Assembly (NCBI GenBank): GCA_002917075.1
Contig: NTMA01000099.1
Span: 78,699-142,698 of the forward strand
From: Hawksworthiomyces lignivorus
Lineage: Eukaryota; Ascomycota; Sordariomycetes; Ophiostomatales; Ophiostomataceae
Length of the DNA stretch: 64,000 nt
Direction of reading: 5' to 3'
Shown: in pieces, positions 25,118 through 37,030 of the stretch
Layout: every line of letters begins with the position of its first letter
Position numbering within the stretch: position 1 is the stretch's first letter
Made by a program: the position numbers and the translations under genes
Notes under the pieces: generated by a model
The model's input: the letters and a program-made list of their open reading frames with translations, nothing else
The model's database searches: none
What the model was told of the DNA's origin: nothing

Positions 25118-26354
25118 AGGATGCCATTGTTTCGCATGGCATCTTCTCGTTCTTCTGTTTATACGAATACGACTCCGCCGATTGACACAGACAGCTACGT
25201 TGCTCGCGCGCCCTGGCAGAGCTCAATCTTCGTTCGCGTCCTATTTATTGCCGCTGTTTATTGCTGTTTCTTCCAACCGATTTAGACTAGACTGGCAGGT
25301 TTTGGCTTAAGGCATACTTCCCGAGGGAAAGGATGATGTTTCCTGAGAGAAAGGTGTGGATTTTTTATTTTATTTTTTTTATCGGCGTCGTATGGGAAAG
25401 TTTGGACATTTTGCGCGTTTGACAATACCCCAGCTAGAGGGGGGTGGACGGAGCCGGTATTCTTTGCTGTTCTAGAAGCATCATGTCGAAGCTTTTATAA
25501 CATGCTCGTTTCTTTTCTTTTCTTTTTTTGAGAAGTACATCAGCACGTGAAAGTCCAACTCTTTGACATAGAGTGTTGACAGGATCTCAAACTATTCAAT
25601 CTATAGTTGCGATAGCAGGCAAATGTACATTAAGCAACTAATTCAATTCAGCCAAGTGAAATAGAATGGAAAGGCATATGAGAACTAAAATGGGATTATG
25701 TTTAGAAATTCTTTGTCTTCTTTTGTTTTGCTCTTGTAGAAGCGCATCAAGACAAGTGTTGAGATAATCAACTTCTTCTCAGGCATTTGTTATTTTGCCC
25801 CTGAATCTAAGACCAGAGCAAAATACCGAGTACAACTTCACTTCAAGTGAATAACGTTCGGCTTTCTGTAGGTGGCCATACGAATTATAATTTATTCTGA
25901 AATCAATCACTGCTTTTGTTCCTGCAATGGTTTCATAGGCGTCACCGCATCGTAGCACATCGTCTGTTTACATTTATTTTCTTCACTTGACATCTCAAGT
26001 TCTTCATGTTCTCACGACCGCCTGCGTAAAGTGAATATCTACACTATCACCATGTTCAGTGTATGCTATGATTAAAAAAAAAATCTTTTCTTTTGCAATC
26101 TAAAGACTCATCTTAGTTTAGTCTAGCCACTGCAAATCTACATTGTTGCCTTCTACATAAAATACAGCTTCAATTTTCTATCCATCTCTGGTACTGTAAG
26201 GTCTTATTTCATCAACTCTTCTTATTCTTCGTCAAATAGTTCCTCGCCGTATCGCTACATTGTGATATCCAGAATTCTTTATCCAAGATACCCATGCAAG
26301 CATCACGCAATTTTCCAAGTTGAAAACCCCCATGACAGCTGCTTTCAATACCCT
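25118..26354. other. Intergenic region downstream of SNF1
   Basis: T-rich 3' untranslated sequence followed by roughly 900 bp of AT-rich DNA. No gene was recognised. The open frame entering the next gene extends upstream to 26262 but only from a GTG. Confidence 0.5.
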
Positions 26355-28696
26355 ATGCTATCGAACTTGTATTTCTTTTTGTCTGTGCAGACTTTAAAGA
26401 TCTATATTCTTGTCACGTATCTGATTGCTCGTATTCCTTTGCTTGTAATGTTTTCTCTTCTCTTCCTCCTCTATGTGGTGATCTTTGGCATCGTGGCCAC
26501 AGACCTAGGAACACCATTCAAACTTGGACTCATGGGAATTTGCATATTCTCTTTACATATTCTGCAGGTTGCTAGTAAGGGTAGTGGAACCGAGGCCAAT
26601 ATCGAGCAAACGACTGGAATTTCCGCGCCTCTAGCGACGCATCCGTTTCTACATAATAGCTGCATCTACAGCGGGAGATTAGCAGCTACAACACATTTTC
26701 AACAGAAGAAAGACCGCAAAAGGTTGAAATGCGAAGGAAGGCGACGATCCTCATGTCTTACAAATCTTGTCAGGAGAGATTTTTTGCACAAGAAGTGCAT
26801 GGCCTTGACTAATGACGGCCGAGCTGTTTCCCAGAAGATTCTGCAGGATTTTCCGAAGTCTAGAAAGCCAATTACCTTAGAAGAATATCACCCCGACGTA
26901 CGCATACTCTAGTGCCTTGTGGGAAGTAATCGCTAACCGAGATATAGGAGCCCAATAACGAAGTACTAGATGATGAGCAAGAGATACGGGTTGACGCTCT
27001 CCAAAAACATGACTTAGCGTCGATCTGCACAGAGCTACGGACACTCACAACACTGTTAGCAGCTGACGACAAGAGCCTAGACTGTGTGAAGTCACGCAGT
27101 AGGTATGGGAACGTTGTGAACATCCTCTGGGATGTTGTGAATATACTTTCTGAATATTCTGCCGAAGAAGGAAAGAGAGGGCTTGTTGTAGCAAATATCA
27201 AAATCGAGCAGCCGTCGACAGGCAGTAGTATAGAAGAAACCGCAACGTTCAAAGGCAACTTCAACAGCTCGATCAACTGCAATGATGCACTTGCAGTTAC
27301 TAGCTCAGATACAACTGCTACCAAGAGTCGCGAGAATCATAAGCGGAAATGTGAGCAACATCAGTGGCACCCCAGAAAGCTACGCAACACCGATGAAAGC
27401 ACCTCCACCGAACTCTCTGAAAATGCTACTGTAAGACTTGATGATGGCTGTCAGAACGAGGATGATTTTGTGCTTCTTCCAAAGGCATCAGATACACCTA
27501 GAATGAAGACTGAAGTGCCGGAAATGGTCGGAGCAGCGATTCATTCGTCTTCTGAAGTTGGGCATTGCCATGAAAATCTACACACGGCAAACCTAGTTCA
27601 TAAGTCGCAGAAAATTGAACTTGAGAAGGCCACAACGCACCTGAGAGACGAACCATGGGTGAAAATAAAGGTACCATCATCTGCCAAAGTTGTAGATCAA
27701 ATGCTCTCTAGGTGAAAGCACCAGCTGACATCATCCCCGTTCCTTAAATTTCAGGACAAAGCTGATGATGTTGACGCCATCTCGCATATGCACAGAGCTT
27801 TTGGTACGAAAAATACGGGAAGCTTTCTTATGGTTGACGAGGTAGAAGCTGAAAAAGATACCGCGAATTGGCTCGTGGCAGCTAGCGGTCATGAGAACAA
27901 CGCTTCTCATGTTAGTAGCAACATCGACGAGCAGATCATTGAGCCGATGCGAATGCTTTTTAACTCAAATCGAATAGACGACAACATACTCGAAAACGTG
28001 GTAGACAAACTACAATCGGTAAATCTTTCGTCTGATGAAAGGCAACATCGCTTGCGTGCCCACATACGCCATGAAGCAGGGGCAGACCGGCCCACAAAAT
28101 GGTCATTGATTGAGGCCTGGGTTGAGCTCGCAAGCTCTTGTACTCTGCATAATGCAGACGATATGGTGGATGACAGCCAGGAAGAATTAAGCGAGGCATC
28201 ACAGTTTGATTCTGAAGAATACATGGATATCGATGAAGTATACGACGAGCCCATGAGCGACAGCTGTGCTTTAGCAGAAGACGATTCGATGGATGAGAGT
28301 CCGGACGAAGACGATTACGGTTGTCATGACTCTTTCTCTGCCCGCTCCTGGTCAACAGATGACGACTATCTTGTTTTGTCGGCGCTTTCCGACTCCTTTG
28401 CGAACTTGCATCTCGGACCGCAGCATGAAGCGAACCAGGTTGTGATCGGATACGCTTCTCCGCGACGACAGATGCCGCTTAAACGGCTGTTTCTCAATAT
28501 GAAAAATCGATACCGGTCGTCAATAGTAGGGCGCCTGCTGGGCCGCAAAATTGCAAAACCATCATCGGCCACACAGCTGCAAAATCTCGGTGCGGCCGTA
28601 GCACAGCGGCATGTTAAGAGCCGCCGCTTTGGCCCAGTATCATTTGCCGAGCCTTTCATCCGGAACCTACCGAGGCAGCAGCGGCAGCAGTACTAG
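26355..28696 (+). CDS. Hypothetical membrane-anchored acidic protein
   Basis: Not recognised. Three exons (26355-26897, 26948-27670, 27755-28696), each a multiple of three, give 735 aa. The first 65 residues form two hydrophobic stretches (including LLVMFSLLFLLYVVIFGIV), followed by a third near LMGICIFSLHILQVA. The remainder is soluble, with a basic region, an acidic stretch (the EEYMDIDEVYDEP and DDSMDESPDEDDYG region), and a basic tail ending RQQRQQY. Introns of 50 and 84 nt have good borders; the first has a GCTAAC branch. The ATG at 26355 is the first in frame. It lies between conserved genes but is itself probably lineage-restricted, and the model is hand-spliced. Confidence 0.6.
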
Positions 28697-29039
28697 CTGA
28701 AACGGAAAACAGCTGTGTACAAGAAACTCTATAGTCCAATCCGACTTGTACAGTGCCTGCATCCTAGACGATATCATACGCATGGGGTGGCTGGCCATGC
28801 ACTATGTTATCAATCAACACCACTCGAACCGGATGGATATGGTTCAAACAGTTAAATATTTGCGTCTCATTGATATCTATGTTGCTCTATGGGAGAAGAG
28901 AAACCAACTGAGTAGTCCTTTCAGACCCCAAATTCTGTTGTACAATTGTATTCATCTATACATCGCATGGTAGAGGGGGCTGCTTGCTCCTTTAGTCACT
29001 ACCGTTAACAATTCGTTTCTGTAATCTGAAATGGCATCC
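28697..29039. other. Convergent 3' intergenic region
   Basis: The spacer lies between the hypothetical membrane protein gene and ATG14, which converge here. No coding or RNA feature was seen. Confidence 0.6.
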
Positions 29040-30816
29040 TTATTGCCGATTCCGCAGCTTCGTCCATCCGCTAGTACCCGCGACTCTGGGCTTGTCAAGA
29101 CTGCGGCCGTTCGGCCGCTGCCCTTCTAGATCTGTTTCGGTAGCCGCGTCGTCTAACGACGCGATGATTGTCGCCACGCTCTCGACTCCATATAACCTCT
29201 TCCCTGGAGGGCTGCTGCCGCCGCCGCCACCGAGGACTCCACTTTCTTTACCATTGGTGCTAGTACCGTTGCCCTTCGAACCTCGGGGCAAGGCGCCATT
29301 CTCCACGTTGTTATGGTCGTCATCCACTGCCCATGCGTCATCCTCTAATACTTCCCAGTCTGGCATAGTATTTTCGCTGCTTAGCCTGGTCTTTAATCGG
29401 TCAGCCAGACGATTGGGACTCGGTAGTTTGAATTGCTGGGTAACATCGTCGCCCAGGAATGTGTGCGCAGTGCCATGGGAATACCGGCCCATCATGGCCG
29501 TCGTCGGTTTGACAAGCTCGCCCGCAGCTTCGCCTCCTTTCGCACTGCTGCCGCCGGCGCGGGATGGCGACCCCGATGCTAGCGACGCTGCTGACGACGC
29601 TGAAAAGATGCGACCAGCTGGGTTGTTCAGCAGCTGGTTGCCAATAAGGAGGTTGTACAGATTCCGGCCTATGCTAAAAACATCATCGAAGGACGACTTC
29701 TCTCCGATGGGCACACCCTGGGAGCAGCACGCCCAAGCGACGTCATAGGCAAGAAGAGCAATGCCTTCTAAAAACATGGTATGTGTCGAGCCATCTTCCT
29801 TGGCCAGAAGAGGGAGGGATTTGTCGATATATAGCGGCCTAGGCCGCGGAACTCGCTGGAATGGATCTCGCTCTCGTGCATTCGAGGCGAGAGTCGGGTG
29901 GAGGCTCGCCGTCCCCGGAAACGGCACCTCGCCATGTGAATAAGAAGAAGTAAGAGAAAAGATCGTAGGCCGCGGGTAATCTCGATGGGGCAGCGTGACT
30001 TCGGCTGGTAGTCGGATAGCAAGATAATGGCATGTGAGCATCAAAATGTGTGTGACGTGGGCGAGGCTTGTTGACACAACTTCGGGTGGGAGGTCTTGCA
30101 TGAGAGTTAGTAATGTGCTTAGCAAGCAGAATGATTTTGCAAAATCAAAGAGGCAGCTCACTATTCATGTTGTATGGGTCGACTATCTCAAACCCGCCGA
30201 GCTCGTACCGGACAGTGCTGCCCTTCTTCACCCGGCGCAGGCCGTAGAGCTTCGACGCCTCCATGCAGAGAAACCCGCGCGTCGCTGCCATGGCTTCGTA
30301 GCTCTGGTTCCACTTATATTTGGACATAACAATCGACCGCTCAATGTCTGCTTGCATCCGTGTGCGCCGGGCAGCAGTACCGTTGGACGCAGCAGCCAAG
30401 TCTGATCGCCGTTGTCGCATGGCCTCTCTTCTGCGTGCCAGTTCCTTCCGAGCTGTTCCCATGTCCTCCTGGAGCTGCGCGGCACGCGCAGCGACATCCT
30501 TGGTTCGGTCGATAATGTTTTGCCGCTCAGACTCCCAGGCATCGTATCGAGTCCTAGATGAAGAGGCCTCGCTTTTGCTGGCGCTGGCCTTCTTAGCAGC
30601 AGCGCTAACGCCGCTGCCTGCCTTGCTGCTATTCTCCTGTTCAGCTACATCTGCTGACTGCAGCTCTGCATTCACTTGCTGCTCCAACTTCTCACTCTGA
30701 ATGAGCACCGCCGCATGCGCCAAGCGGGGTTCGTAGAGCCGGTTTCGTGCATCGACAGGACAGAGAAACGGTAAACGTTGGGAGTGGTAATGTCGGCTGC
30801 AGATGTCGCAGTTCAT
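29040..30816 (-). CDS. ATG14: Autophagy protein Atg14 (PI3-kinase complex I subunit)
   Basis: Exons 30162-30816 and 29040-30094 with a 67-nt intron give 569 aa. Atg14 directs the Vps34-Vps15-Atg6 lipid kinase to the autophagosome assembly site. The N-terminal Cys motif of the Atg14/Barkor family is clear (CDICSRHYHSQRLPFLC), followed by NRLYEPRLAHA, a long coiled coil (about residues 40-165) and the conserved central domain (KSLPLLAKEDGSTHTMFLEGIALLAYDVAW read in parts). The C-terminal third is low-complexity and ends in a short Trp-containing basic segment, SGWTKLRNRQ, which could be a membrane-binding helix as in Barkor. The intron joins MNN to LPPEVVSTSLAHV. ATG6, encoding its partner, is about 9 kb downstream. 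Confidence 0.9.
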
Positions 30817-31737
30817 GGTCTGGACGTTAAAGATGCTAATGCGGTCGACGCAAGAGGTTCGCCGACCGGATGCTTGAGCTTCAAGATTTACTAAATAGCA
30901 GATACACAAATGAGTATGAACAAAACGAAGGGGAGGGCGCAAGAGAATCAAGGTACGCCGGTAGCCGATGTTCCGCCGTCGTCAAGTCGCAAAGCACGCC
31001 GTTCGAGGGGCATATCCAATAAGACACACGATAGATATGATGTTTAGCAAATGAGTACAGCAGAGAATTTGCGTCCAGTGGTTGGACGTAAATACGCGGC
31101 TGAAAGATACAAGAGATCGAAAGAGTGTCGGTACTTCGAAGCAATGGATTATAATATGCGGTCACGTCACAGGCAGTCATAGGAACAGCCCGCCTCTATC
31201 GGTAGCACAGTCAGCAGGTGCGGTGCTATCCATCCAATCAGAACAGTCTATCTACCCTCTCTGGTGGGACAGCTGAAGAGGTAAGAGAGGCCTGAGCCTG
31301 CAGCCTAGCGACGACTAGCAGGCGTGCCAGGCTGTCTTTCATCGCTAAATTGCCTTTTCTCGCGGTCATCTGACAGCGCGTAGTTGAGGGTAATTAATTT
31401 TCCTCGGCGGCCGTTGTCTGCGCGGAACAGTGTCTCGGGCATCAATGCAACTCTCTTTTTAGACTTAAGAGAGCGGTATCCAATCAGAGACTCCAGCTGG
31501 GGCATCACCGGTTCTTTTCATCTTCAAATTCACATGTGCATCTGGTCCTCGTTATCTATAGAAATTTGAAGCTCTGTCAAGATCAAGACCTTTTCCTGAG
31601 CCACGACTTCTTTTTCTATCCTGGAAAGCGAAACATAGAGCAACGCCGATCTCATTCTCGTGTTGTCTGCGAGGAACTGCTTGGGATTGTCTCTTGTCGT
31701 CTCCACAATCTCTTAGTGCCTCTGTCTGTATCCAGCC
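30817..31737. other. Divergent promoter region, ATG14 and a conserved fungal gene
   Basis: The 921 bp between head-to-head genes have no coding support. Continuation of the ATG14 frame upstream to about 30951 has no in-frame ATG upstream of 30816 that gives a conserved start. Confidence 0.5.
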
Positions 31738-32752
31738 ATGGCCCCTGGCTCTCCTCTGCTATCCCAACCGTCGCCAACCAAAAAGTCATCCCAGGAGCTG
31801 CCGTATTACCCACTTGCTTCGCAGCTACCAGACGAATCTCCCACTCGCAGCCCCAACAACAGCAACAACATAAACAACGCAAACGGCTTGAACAGCGGGT
31901 ACGGATCCAACTTGTTGCCTCTGCCGGAGCCAGTGACAGCCGCGGACGTGACCCCATCTGTAATTGCCGACGAAATGGATGTCGACAGCGGAACAGCAGC
32001 CCAGGCGACTTCCCAGTCTGTCCCCCAGGCCGCCCCTCAAGCCGCCCAGGCTCTCCAGAGTCGGCCTATGCGGCGGTCGCCGGTGAGAACGCCTGAGCTG
32101 CAGACTACGCTGCCGCAAAGGCCGCCGCCCAATAATAATTACAATCACACGAACGGCAACTACCGGCAGCAGCAGCAGCAGCGCGGCGCCAGCCAAGGGT
32201 TGGACCAGTCGCCGAACACGCCGGGCCACATTCCGGCCTTCGACTGGGAGGAGTTTGAGGCGCGCTATGAGCAGGCTCTGACCGATATGAACGGCGAAGA
32301 GAAAGATCTCCTTGAAGAATTTGACCGTCTTGTGAACGTATGAAATTTTTGCCTCGTCGGTCTGTGAAGATCAGTCCCAGCTAACCGATTTCCAGTACTT
32401 TAACGTGTGGGCCTCGGCAGCATCTGCCCACGATGATGAGCGTGCAGTGAAGCGGTAAGCAAAAGACGCCGGCGACTAGTATTTTGCGGCAGCCAATGAT
32501 CTGGGTCTTTTCACGACTGATACTGACTTTTATCTAGCTTGCAAACGCGGGAACGTTATGTGAAGATTGCTGAGCAGAGCCTTGGCCAGAGAAAACAGCA
32601 TCGTATGATTTATCATCTCATTGTTTCTTTATCACTATTCTCTTTCTTTCTTCGTTGCCATCAAAATGAGACTGACTCTTTCCTTGCCATTTACAGTTAC
32701 GGAAGTTGTTCGCGCATTCCAGAGCGCGCTGGCTTTGCTCAGCCAGAGTTGA
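31738..32752 (+). CDS. Conserved fungal protein of unknown function
   Basis: Four exons (31738-32337, 32396-32454, 32538-32602, 32697-32752) give 259 aa. The N-terminal 150 residues are Asn/Gln/Pro-rich and disordered. The C-terminal 90 residues, assembled across all three introns, form an acidic then helical block (DWEEFEARYEQAL, LLEEFDRLVNYFNVWASAAS, RERYVKIAEQSL, VVRAFQSALALLSQS) that looks like a coiled coil under strong constraint. The introns carry CTAAC-type branches. No enzymatic motif is present and the family was not named with confidence; a structural or adaptor role is only a guess. Confidence 0.75.
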
Positions 32753-33244
32753 TATTTCGGAATTCATTTGCGGATTTGATTTCATGATCTCAGTTGCTAA
32801 GACGGGCCATGCGTCCTGGAGGTATATCTTTCATTGCCTTTGTTTTCGGGTCTTTCTTATGATTAACGAATTTATGAATGGCTTAATGTTTATGACTGTA
32901 AATGAGCTTCTTAATTTCCGCTCCAAAGTAGCTCCAGCAGATCTTTACTGATTTCCTCGAACATGTTATTAGCGAACAAATTTACATTTTTATTTCCACT
33001 GACAAGAACGAATATTGAGTCTCATTATATTTATGACGACATACTTATACGGTGAGATTTTTTTAAAAATTAGCGAAGGAAAAAGAGAAAAAAAAGTTCT
33101 GTTCTGGTTGTGGTTGGAGGCGAGAAGGAGTGCTATTGATGCTACTCCTAGTATGCGATACCGAGCACGTGACGGTGGCGCGAGTATAAATCACCTGGAG
33201 CAACCAGGCACCACCAGGCGCGATAATTGCAGCAGAAACAAAAC
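32753..33244. other. Intergenic region
   Basis: An AT-rich spacer with short T and A runs (a good candidate for 3' processing signals near 32.9-33.1 kb) and the promoter of the next gene. No feature is supported. Confidence 0.5.
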
Positions 33245-33892
33245 ATGGCAGCACTCGCAGGCCTCAGAGTGCCTCAAATTTCACAGGTTCGTCGCATTTT
33301 GCAGAATAAGGACCAATATTCGCTGCTAACCTCTGCGCTCTAGGAAGAACTCTACGCTTTCCATGAGTCGCATTTTTCTCAGCATTCTATTGCTGATTTC
33401 CATACGAAATTTGTCGGTTTCCCTGAGCGAGCTTCTGACGAGCAAGATGGCACGCAGGACTTGACAACTCATGTTCTCGAGGAAGGAGAGACAAAGGACG
33501 ATGACCAAATCAACACGGAGATAACCGTAGACTGGCCGCTGGAAACCCGCGAGGATAGCGATGCCTGGGACCCAAGCCTCGTCGACGAGCAGTTTGTCGA
33601 AAATGCAAACACTACCGCAAGCATGAAAGATGATGAAAATCTCGTAGCCGAAGAAGAAATTGTGCCTGAGAAAGAAGCACCCCGAAAGAAGAGGAGAAGA
33701 AGGAAGAACAATAACCGCAGTAGCAGCGGCATGAAGCGGCATGAGGAGAAACTTGACCTACGAAAGCGAACGTGGGATGTCGTGGATACCGGCCTCGGAA
33801 GTCTCGATTACGATGGCATAGAAGGACAACAATCTTCCCTACCCGCACCGTCTCAGAGAAGGCGGGTGCAGTACGGCGAAGACGAGTGGTAA
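33245..33892 (+). CDS. Small fungal protein, possibly DUF3807-like
   Basis: Exons 33245-33286 and 33344-33892 with a 57-nt intron (branch GCTAAC) give 196 aa. The N-terminus MAALAGLRVPQISQEELYAF continues as HESHFSQHSIADF, which resembles fungal DUF3807 proteins (assignment from memory). The middle is acidic, then a strongly basic block (RKKRRRRKNNN) that could be a nuclear localisation signal. The TAA at 33890 overlaps a perfect GTAAGT donor; splicing 33889-33977 would replace the stop with 73 further open codons ending at 34197, so the C-terminus is ambiguous. Confidence 0.65.
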
Positions 33893-34957
33893 GTTCTGCC
33901 CCTCCGCCTCAATTCTGCTACTCCTCTTGACGTCTCTTCGCGCTATATGATGAGAACCATTGTATCGTCATCCTTAGTCGGAAGTCCTTTGTGGAAAGAA
34001 TAGTTTCAGCAACTGGCAAACTAGTTGGCAACCTGCAGCATTCTGTCCCAGACCAAAAAGGATCATGTCGAAGCAAAATAATCTTCTCTCTGAAAACAAG
34101 TCGAAGAGCAGTCAAATTTCACAAGTTTAGACATTCTTTCTTAGCAAAGCTTCTCGATACACAAGCTCATTCTTCTTTCTTAGATGACATGCATTAATCT
34201 CTCTCTCAAAAAAATGATACCCTCGATGTTTTTTGCGTAGCAACCTTGCAGTCTCAAGTGAGCCTGGCATATTCTGGGCAATCGTGCAAGAACTAAGTTT
34301 TACATATATTTACTCGATAGACCACTGTAATATTTCCAACTTCGTACTATAGCAGAGCTTACATAGCTTTATTACCACGAACAAAAAGAAATAGAGCCAT
34401 GGTTTCCTCCCAATAGTCTTTATGCCAGTATTGTAATCATATATCTCTATATGCGATATGCATATATATGATATATTCATATATATGATATATATTTAAT
34501 GAAGTACCAACCTTCCCCTCACCAACCAGAGCTGAGCCACCAAAATTACCTGGTGACACCAAACTGCCATAATTTTCGAACCAGAACTTCATTTTATCTT
34601 ACCCCTCTACATCGTCGACCGTTTCCCCTCTATTCTCGATCCCAACGCTGGTGTCGAATTCTTTTCTCCGGTGTCGTTTCCGCATTCGCCACAATCCTGA
34701 GCGGCCGGCAGAACTAGGCGACCAAAACCGGCGCGACATCACCAAGGGAAATCCATTTGCGCCGGAGGAAAAAAAAAAAAAAATCAGGCTACGAGGAACC
34801 GAGTACCACGGCGTCAAACATATCAAGCTAGACCGCGCAAAGCAGCAGAGCGGTTGATCTCAGTCTTTAGTCTATCTGTATTTGTTCTCCCCGATACCCT
34901 CTTCAGCTATATTTATTTGGTGCGGACGGCCATCAACGTTCTCGACGGCCCGCAGAG
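33893..34957. other. Intergenic region with AT repeats, upstream of CK2-alpha
   Basis: The first 300 bp may include an alternative last exon of the preceding gene (33978-34197). The middle is AT-rich with a tandem repeat. The last 300 bp are the CK2-alpha promoter and leader, with an A run near 34771-34784. Confidence 0.5.
34461..34494. repeat. Tandem 17-bp AT-rich duplication
   Basis: Two copies of CATATATATGATATAT plus one variable base (T, then A) lie head to tail at 34461-34477 and 34478-34494, inside a wider AT dinucleotide tract. Confidence 0.8.
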
Positions 34958-36472
34958 ATGGCTCGCGTCTACGCAGATGTCAACCAGAATATGCCACGGG
35001 CATACTGGGACTATGACAGTGTTAATATCAGTAAGCAGGACCCCGCAGCAGTTCCTTTGGTTCTGGAATGAATACCAATTCCCTGCTGGTCTTGGTGAAG
35101 AGCTTCAGAGAAACTCATTACTGACATGTAATCGCATTGCTTTAGGCTGGGGTGTCCTGGAAAACTATGAAGTTGTTCGGAAAATTGGTACGTGACTCAT
35201 GACTTCCTGGCAGAATACAAGTCCAGACATGGTGGCAGGAGTGAGAGATTGCGTGTTTGTTCCTACTCCGCGATGGCACATTCTCTCCCTATGCTGCATC
35301 CATGTTACTGTGGTCACATGCCCTCTCGCACAAGTCTGTCTGGCAAGCTAACCGCCGCGTCGCAACAGGCAGAGGCAAATATTCGGAAGTCTTCGAAGGT
35401 ATCAACGTGGTTAACTACCAGAAGTGCGTCATCAAGGTGTTGAAGCCTGTCAAGAAGAAGAAGATTAAGCGCGAGATCAAGATCCTGCAAAATCTTTCAG
35501 GAGGACCAAACATCGTGGCGCTGTTAGACGTGGTTAGGGACTCTCAGGTACGTAATAGATTCTTCAAGGCATCGCAATATTACATGTCAAAATATGTAGA
35601 TCTAACCCAACACATAGAGCAAAACGCCATCACTCATCTTTGAGTATGTCAACAATACCGATTTTCGGTCTCTGTACCCCAAATTCACAGACATCGATGT
35701 GCGGTTCTACATCCTGGAGTTGCTCAAAGCCCTAGATTACTGCCACAGCAAGGGTATCATGCATCGCGATGTAAAGCCTCATAACGTTATGATCGACCAC
35801 GAGAACCGCAAAGTAAGTGGCAGCTTTCTAACATTATTTTAATTTTGTTCTTTTCTAACGTATTCCAGCTGCGTCTTATCGACTGGGGTTTGGCCGAATT
35901 TTATCACCCGGGGACCGAGTATAACGTGCGCGTGGCGTCGCGGTACTTCAAGGGCCCAGAACTGCTAGTCGACTTCCAGGAATATGACTATAGCCTGGAC
36001 ATGTGGAGCCTGGGAGCCATGTTTGCTTCCATGATCTTCCGCAAAGAACCGTTCTTCCACGGCAACTCCAACTCGGACCAGCTAGTGAAAATCGCAAAGG
36101 TTCTTGGAACAGACGATTTGTTCGACTACCTGGACAAGTATGAAATCGAGCTGGATACTCAGTACGACGACATACTGGGAAGATTTCAGAAGAAGCCGTG
36201 GCACAGCTTTGTTAACACGGAGAACCAGCGGTTTGTGAGCAGCGAGGCCATTGATTTCCTAGATAAACTGTTGCGATATGACCATGCGGTATGTTTAGCT
36301 CTTGTTGTTGATGCACGAGATGGTATACATCGTTGAGCTAGTAGCTAACTTTATCTAGGAGCGCCTGACTGCGCAAGAGGCTATGGCGCACCCATACTTC
36401 GACCCAGTGCGAGATGAAGCCACACGACAGAGGCTGCTGGCGAACCCACCAACAAATGGAGCTCATGCATGA
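34958..36472 (+). CDS. CKA1: Casein kinase II catalytic subunit alpha
   Basis: Six exons (34958-35030, 35146-35187, 35369-35547, 35618-35812, 35869-36288, 36359-36472) give 340 aa, the usual CK2-alpha length. It is a constitutively active acidophilic Ser/Thr kinase with many nuclear and cytosolic substrates. The diagnostic features are all present: the N-terminal [12 protein letters not shown] segment that holds the activation loop, the Gly loop [11 protein letters not shown], the basic cluster [15 protein letters not shown], the catalytic [19 protein letters not shown] instead of DFG, and the [21 protein letters not shown] lobe. The second exon is only 42 nt and ends within the Gly loop. The C-terminus lacks a long tail. 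Confidence 0.96.
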
Positions 36473-37030
36473 GAAGGAAGACGAGAGTCATTCAAGCGAG
36501 AGGGATCAACGGAACCATAGAGATGCTCTGGCGCCGACAAGGGGCTCACAAGAAACGTGGTAGATGCGCCTTCGTGCTGCACATCTTTTCGTTGCTTTTG
36601 GCCCTTTCGGTGTTCACTCTCTTTGTCGACCTAGTTTCCCCTTCCACTGATTCCTACCATTTCCATGCTCTTTCTATTACTCTCCTTCTCGGACTCGGGA
36701 TTATCAACAAAGGCAACCCACGCAAGATACCCTACTCTCCCCTTTCACCTTCTAATTTCTTCCTCGGGTTTTATCGCGTTTATGGACTCCTGTGTTATGG
36801 TTTTTGGCGTAACAGCGGCGGTGTTTGCAAAATACTAAGTATAGTGGAATAAAAGAATCATTCGGTCAAGCTGTAGAAAGATATAAGATAGTGTTCTATC
36901 GGTGCATTCTAAAGATGCGAGGGTGAAAGTAGGAATTGTGTATGGAGCATTATTTATTATGAATTAATTTATTCTAGATTTTTTTTGTTTGCATCTCATT
37001 TTTAAACATCTATTATTGTTCCGTCGATAT
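36473..37030. other. Convergent 3' intergenic region
   Basis: The spacer lies between CK2-alpha and SCM3, which converge. An open frame continues 380 bp past the CK2 stop in another frame but has no conserved features and is treated as untranslated sequence. Confidence 0.6.

Noticed and set aside
36469..36852. Open frame after the CK2-alpha stop
   Set aside because: It lies in the 3' untranslated region in another frame, with no conserved features.
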